Assembly: GCA_964645005.1 (NCBI GenBank) | Contig: CAZXYS010000012.1 | Span: 41,293 to 105,292, forward strand | Length of the DNA stretch: 64,000 nucleotides | Origin: CAZXYS01 sp964645005 | Lineage (GTDB): Bacteria > Bacteroidota > Ignavibacteria > Kapaibacteriales > UBA2268 | Reading direction: 5' to 3' | Part shown: positions 60,006 through 64,000 of the stretch, one piece after another | How the letters are laid out: each line of letters begins with the position of its first letter | Position numbering within the stretch: the stretch's first letter is position 1 | Program-made: the position numbers and the translations under genes | Notes under the pieces: generated by a model | Databases searched by the model: none | What the model was told of the DNA's origin: nothing | Seen by the model: the letters and a program-made list of their open reading frames with translations, nothing else

Positions 60006-61082
60006 ATGAGTGATAAAGCAGATGAAAATAGAGAACTTGAGAATTATCCTGAATATGAGGAAAAGACTATACAATTGTCGGTAGCACCGGGGCAGAATCC
60101 AACTCGGTTAGACCAGTACCTGACAAATATGATACAAAATGCTTCCCGAAACCGAATTCAGAAAGCTATCGAAGTGGGAAACGTACTCGTCAACGGAAAG
60201 GAAGCCAAGCGCAGCCGCCGGATCCAACCGGGCGACGAGATATACGTCAAACTGCTCACACCACCGCCGATTGAACTCATTCCCGAAGATATCGGGCTGA
60301 ACATAGTCTATGAAGATGAATGGCTGATGATAGTGAACAAGCCGCCGGGGATGGTAACTCATCCGGGATTCGGCAACAGGCACGGAACGCTTGTTAACGC
60401 CGTACTCTGGCACCTCGGCGAGCGGGAATCAATTACTCTCGACGGCAGCGAGGATGAAGATGATCTCGGCGATTTTTTTAAGGCTGAATCAATGAAACCA
60501 GGTATAATCCACCGGCTGGATAAGAATACTTCCGGCTTGCTCGTCATCGCAAAAGAGCCTCAAATCCAGTTGAAAATCGCTGAGCAGTTCGAGCAGAGGA
60601 CAGTCGAGAAGATGTATTACGCTCTCGTCTGGGGTAAGTTCGAGCAGGATCACGGGGTTATCACCGGCGATATCGGCAGGTCGCCGCGCGACAGGAAGCT
60701 ATACGCCGTTGTAAATAAGGGCGGTAAACCGTCCATGACGGAATATTTTGTCGAGAAGAGGCTGCATTACGTTACTCTTGTCAGGATTAAGCTGCATACC
60801 GGCAGGACACATCAGATACGCGTCCACTTCAAACATATCGACCGACCAATCTTCGGCGACCCGGAATACGGCGGCGGCGCTGTCGTTTACGGCGGCTACA
60901 ACACCCAGTGGAAGAGCCTCTGCGAGAAAAGCCTGAAGAAAACCAACCGCCAGATGCTGCATGCGGGCGTCCTTGGCTTTGAACATCCCGTAAAGAAAGA
61001 ATTTATGCGTTTTCAGTCCGACATCCCAAAGGATATGCAAAGAATAATTAATATGCTTTCCGAGGATATCAGGTATTTTTAA
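60006..61082 (+). CDS. RluD-family 23S rRNA pseudouridine synthase
   Basis: 358 aa. An N-terminal S4 RNA-binding domain (about 30-85: RLDQYLTNMIQNASRNRIQ, VLVNGKEAKRSRRIQPGDEI) is followed by the pseudouridine synthase domain. The catalytic Asp is in IHRLDKNTSGLLVIAK. KPSMTEYFVEKRL and LHTGRTHQIRVHFKH follow. A Gly/Asp-rich insertion (DGSEDEDDLGDFFKA) precedes the catalytic motif. RluD makes pseudouridines in helix 69 of 23S rRNA; RluC-type alternatives cannot be excluded. Located 211 bases after lspA, as often seen in Bacteria. Confidence 0.92.
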   Translation: MSDKADENRELENYPEYEEKTIQLSVAPGQNPTRLDQYLTNMIQNASRNRIQKAIEVGNVLVNGKEAKRSRRIQPGDEIYVKLLTPPPIELIPEDIGLNIVYEDEWLMIVNKPPGMVTHPGFGNRHGTLVNAVLWHLGERESITLDGSEDEDDLGDFFKAESMKPGIIHRLDKNTSGLLVIAKEPQIQLKIAEQFEQRTVEKMYYALVWGKFEQDHGVITGDIGRSPRDRKLYAVVNKGGKPSMTEYFVEKRLHYVTLVRIKLHTGRTHQIRVHFKHIDRPIFGDPEYGGGAVVYGGYNTQWKSLCEKSLKKTNRQMLHAGVLGFEHPVKKEFMRFQSDIPKDMQRIINMLSEDIRYF

Positions 61083-61149
61083 TTATACAGATTTTTTTAT
61101 TCTGCTAATTAAAAAACAAAAATCCCCTTCCTGTTCAATTAATTTTTCT

Positions 61150-61157
61150 TATCTTTG
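61150..61157 (+). promoter_or_regulatory. -7 element upstream of the POT-type transporter
   Basis: TATCTTTG fits TAnnTTTG, 68 bases before the ATG. No strong -33 is seen. Confidence 0.4.
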
Positions 61158-61224
61158 CCAAATTATATCGATTTTAATCTTTGAAGAAAAAAGAATTTGC
61201 ATTAATAAACAAAAGAGCGGGATT

Positions 61225-62640
61225 ATGGCAAAAGACAAAGTGAGATTGAAGGAATTTCCATTTAATTATTGGATAGCTATTATTTATGAATTCTTTGAAA
61301 GAGGCTCCTACTATGGCGTGATGAGCGTTCTTTCCGTTTACCTTACCAATGAACTTGAATTTACGAAAGAAAGCGTCGGCGTAATAAAAAGTACAATCCA
61401 GCCGGTCCTTTACATTCTTCCAATTTTAACCGGCGCTATAGCCGATAAAATGGGCTACCGGAAAACGCTGCTTGCGGCTTTCGGATTGCTCGGATTGGGT
61501 TACTTCCTTACGGCGCAGGCTACCGAGTATGCAGTTGTATTCTCATTTCTTATGATAATGGCATTTGGCGCGGGTGCATTCAAGCCTGTCATTTCAGGTA
61601 CGATAGCGAAACTCACCGACGAGAGGACGAGTTCGCTCGGATTCGGTATTTTTTACTGGACGATCAATCTCGGGGCTTTCATAGTTCCGACATTTATCGT
61701 ACCTATTCTGAAAGATATTGACTGGTCTTATGTTTTGATAGCAGCCGCTATCGGTACCGGAGCTATGATACTTCCAACTCTGTTTCTTTACAAAGAACCG
61801 CCACGAGAAGTAGAGAAAAAACAACCATTAGGTAAAACTCTTAAAGATGTATCAAAGAAAATATGGATCGTGATCTTAGACTGGAGGTTTATTCTGTTCA
61901 TTTTCATATACTCATGGTTCTGGATACTATATTTCCAGATGTTCGACAGTGTTCTCTGGTATTTCGATACATTCGTCGATGCGGGTCCATTCAATAAATT
62001 CATGAGCGGCGTATTGGGCATCAACTTTGCCTTCGAACACGAACACGTAACTTCGACAAACGCCCTGACAATCATCATACTTCAGTTGATTATCTCGAAC
62101 ATCGTAAAGAAAACCAAAGCCCTCCCCACAATGATCATCGGAATTGGTATTGGAACAATAGGACTGGTGATGCTGTCATTAAGCCAGAGCTTCTGGTTCT
62201 TCTTTGCCGGAATAATTATATTCTCCATCGGCGAAATGACGGCACACCCGAAATATATCTCTTATCTCGGGCTCATAGCCCCGCCGGACAAAAAAGCAAC
62301 TTACATGGGCTTCGGATTCCTTTACGGCGGCTTCGGCTCACTGATAGCAGGTATACTCGGCGCTAATCTTTACATTCTGTTTGTTGACAACCCGATGATA
62401 GCCTTTGTCCGTGAAAAACTGATTGCAATGGGCGAAGCAGCCAAGCTTGCTAAGGATGCTACAATTCTCGACGCATTCGATGTGGCGGAAAAAGTCGGAA
62501 TTAGCAAAGTCGAAGTGCTTAACCATGCGCATACTACCACATTCTGGCTTGTAATCGCAGGTATCGGCATTATGAGTATTACGGGACTACTTCTTTACGA
62601 CAGGCTTATCGGTACAAGGTCGTCTTCGGATTTTAAGTAG
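61225..62640 (+). CDS. POT/PTR-type MFS transporter (peptide-transporter-like)
   Basis: 471 aa and about 12-14 TM helices. The signature YEFFERGSYYGV (17-28) is the ExxERxxYYG motif of proton-coupled oligopeptide transporters. GAGAFKPVISGTIAKLTDE follows, in the place of the POT GxGGxKP signature, but with Ala instead of the second Gly. A large extracytoplasmic insertion between helices (about 400-440: NPMIAFVREKLIAMGEAAKL) precedes the last TM. I infer peptide or nitrogen-compound uptake. A strong terminator follows. Confidence 0.85.
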   Translation: MAKDKVRLKEFPFNYWIAIIYEFFERGSYYGVMSVLSVYLTNELEFTKESVGVIKSTIQPVLYILPILTGAIADKMGYRKTLLAAFGLLGLGYFLTAQATEYAVVFSFLMIMAFGAGAFKPVISGTIAKLTDERTSSLGFGIFYWTINLGAFIVPTFIVPILKDIDWSYVLIAAAIGTGAMILPTLFLYKEPPREVEKKQPLGKTLKDVSKKIWIVILDWRFILFIFIYSWFWILYFQMFDSVLWYFDTFVDAGPFNKFMSGVLGINFAFEHEHVTSTNALTIIILQLIISNIVKKTKALPTMIIGIGIGTIGLVMLSLSQSFWFFFAGIIIFSIGEMTAHPKYISYLGLIAPPDKKATYMGFGFLYGGFGSLIAGILGANLYILFVDNPMIAFVREKLIAMGEAAKLAKDATILDAFDVAEKVGISKVEVLNHAHTTTFWLVIAGIGIMSITGLLLYDRLIGTRSSSDFK

Positions 62641-62680
62641 AATTTTTACATTCTGATTCAAAATTAATAGATTTAAATTA

Positions 62681-62706
62681 ATTCCCGCTTCGGCGGGAAT
62701 TTTTTT
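62681..62706 (+). terminator. rho-independent terminator of the POT-type transporter
   Basis: ATTCCCGC (62681-62688), a TTCG tetraloop and GCGGGAAT (62693-62700) are followed by TTTTTT (62701-62706). The stem is perfect. Confidence 0.9.
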
Positions 62707-62786
62707 ATTCCGGATTTAAAATATTTTGCGAATTATTCGTATATTTTATTTATAAAATTAGGTTTAACTAACAATATAATATTATT

Positions 62787-63239
62787 ATGGAAAATTCAAT
62801 TCTCAAGAATAAACTATCCGACAGGCTAATCTTTTGGGGAATTCTGCTGTTTTTCCTGGGATTAATTGTTGGGTTGTTAATCCCTGTTTTAGCAAATCCG
62901 AGGATGGGGCTGTCCAGCCACCTTGAAGGCGTAATGAACGGTATCTTCCTTATCGTTCTGGGACTGATCTGGCATAAAGTTGATCTGCCGGACAGATGGC
63001 TGAAAATCAGCTTCTGGCTCGCAATTTACGGGACATTCGCAAACTGGTTTGGGATACTGATAGCAGCTATCTTCGATGCAGGCAAAATGCTGACTGTCGC
63101 CGCCGATGGCAAGGAAGGACCTGCATTTGCAGAGGGTATTGTGAATTTCTCGCTTATTTCTCTAACCGTGGCAATGATAGTAATCTGCATAACAGTGATG
63201 ATAGGCTTATCGAAAAACATGCGAGGAAAATTGGGATAA
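62787..63239 (+). CDS. HAB-mutase / styrene-oxide-isomerase-like membrane protein
   Basis: 150 aa, four TM segments (about 14-34, 47-65, 75-97 and 118-140). It contains the motif ANPRMGLSSHLEGVMNGIFL, which is characteristic of hydroxylaminobenzene mutases, with styrene-oxide isomerases as relatives. Both are small membrane isomerases. The real substrate in this organism is unknown, as the motif alone covers a broad family. Stand-alone, with a decayed region after it. No good ribosome site is visible before the ATG. Confidence 0.75.
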   Translation: MENSILKNKLSDRLIFWGILLFFLGLIVGLLIPVLANPRMGLSSHLEGVMNGIFLIVLGLIWHKVDLPDRWLKISFWLAIYGTFANWFGILIAAIFDAGKMLTVAADGKEGPAFAEGIVNFSLISLTVAMIVICITVMIGLSKNMRGKLG

Positions 63240-63350
63240 AAACAAAATGAGGAATATAATGACTTAACAATTAACCTGCAATACCCGATCAAACTCACGG
63301 AAACAGGCAAATACAAAACCATCATTGACATAAAATATACAGGGAAGTAA
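63240..63350 (+). pseudogene. orphan C-terminal coding fragment
   Basis: From the codon after the HAB-like stop, the same frame reads on to TAA at 63348-63350 as a protein-like segment (NDLTINLQYPIKLTE, then TGKYKTIIDIKYTGK). It has no start codon of its own in that frame. The alternating beta-strand character suggests the tail of a lost beta-rich gene. The source family is not recognised. The remainder of the 389-bp gap to 63628 shows nothing clear. Confidence 0.35.
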
Positions 63351-63628
63351 AATAATGAAAAAATAATCATCAGGCAGGTAACTTTCTTTTACATACATAT
63401 TCCTCGATGAAATGTTTATCTAATTGAAGTTCTTAAAATATACGTATATTTAATATAAGAAATTTTTTCGAAACTCGTACACTCCCGCTTCGATTTTTTA
63501 ACTCTGTTCGACTTCTTTTGGATAAGAGCTAAAGTATCTTGCTGAGTTTCAGGCGTAAAATACTTTTCGCCGCTACTTATTTGTCTTTATAGTCTAATTA
63601 ATGTCTTTGTTCATCACATAAATTTACA

Positions 63629-63994
63629 ATGATTTATACTGAAAGTCGACATATAGAAATACAATTTCACTCCGGATGGGTTTTCGGAACTGCATGGACT
63701 ACAATCATGATTTGCTTTAGCGTTTACATGGCTTTTCTATGGTCAGTTATTGAGAATAAGAGGCTGCCTATTGTTTTGTATTCCTTTCAATGGATATTGA
63801 ATGTAGCATGGAATCCGATTTTCTTTTATTTTCAAAATATTTTGGGAGGATTTGTTCTAATAATCTTGCTTACGGCACTTATTGGATTCATTCTTTTCTT
63901 TTATTTGCCTGAACTGAAACTCAAATCTGTATTAATTGCCCCCTATTTTCTTGACTTTGACACTCGTCTGCAAAAAATCGCCGTAAGTCATTGA
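63629..63994 (+). pseudogene. TspO/MBR-like protein, truncated and degenerate
   Basis: 121 aa. WVFGTAWTTIMICFSVYMAF, LNVAWNPIFFYFQNILGG and LIAPYFLDF align with TM2-TM5 of TspO (tryptophan-rich sensory protein, about 155 aa; binds porphyrins). TM1 is missing. The PP-x-W motif before TM2 reads HSGW, and the final segment, normally W-x-x-x-A-x-x-LN, has lost its pattern. An internal ATG starts it. I infer a pseudogene or a decaying gene; a functional short form is the alternative. The frame ends six bases before the window edge. Confidence 0.6.
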
Positions 63995-64000
63995 TTTTTC

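Overview
The window looks like chromosomal DNA of a bacterium from the Bacteroidota/Chlorobiota/Ignavibacteriota side of the FCB group (an Ignavibacteria- or Kapabacteria-like organism is my best guess; no rRNA is present to settle it). Evidence: cell-surface proteins with C-terminal type IX secretion (T9SS) sorting domains, a class-2 isoleucyl-tRNA synthetase, TraR/DksA-type and SecG proteins of the expected kind, and several promoters with the Bacteroidota pattern TTTG-N19/20-TAnnTTTG. No tRNA, rRNA, CRISPR array, complete insertion sequence or prophage was seen.

Layout. 1-10 kb: a partial nadD, recN, a degenerate HD-domain protein, a Wzz/Wza-type polysaccharide export pair, a PepSY-type membrane protein, an LptF/LptG permease and secG. 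9.8-16.4 kb: a minus-strand run of PP2C phosphatase, YVTN lipoprotein, purine nucleoside phosphorylase, YggS and a secreted M1 aminopeptidase. 16.5-18.8 kb: leucine-rich-repeat and HEAT-repeat proteins. 19-25 kb: a complete RND efflux system (adaptor, pump, TolC-like channel). 25-31.3 kb: trans-sulfuration enzyme, isocitrate-dehydrogenase-like enzyme, thioredoxin reductase, and a QueG/Rieske/metallo-hydrolase group. 31.5-40.6 kb (plus strand): PpiD-like chaperone, HpnC and HpnD squalene-synthase homologues, an orphan NuoE, a large ASH-repeat/haem protein, a serine-less rhomboid and a deoxyhypusine-synthase homologue. 40.6-42.4 kb: an AT-rich two-gene ATPase plus TOPRIM cassette, the best candidate for an undescribed (probably defence) system. 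42.4-54.4 kb: GH38 mannosidase with an oxidoreductase, a LolC/E permease, a hydroxyacid dehydrogenase, a T9SS beta-propeller protein and an M16 peptidase. 54.5-64 kb: ileS, a histone-H1-like/DksA fusion, lspA, rluD, a POT-family transporter, an HAB-mutase-like membrane protein and a decayed TspO region.

The intergenic DNA is not empty. At least three dispersed repeat families occur: (a) GAGGCTG/CAGCCTC-bounded elements carrying GTCAT-n-GAGCG-type motifs, (b) elements beginning with a TTGCATTAGAA-type word, and (c) ATTCGTG-word repeats. Families (a) and (b) also contain palindromes built round an invariant GCTTTAGC core with different arms. These account for most gaps over 300 bp: 5656-6108, 17519-17962, 26170-26602 and 48443-48770. 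The gap 63240-63628 instead holds coding debris. All calls come from reading the sequence; no database search was run.
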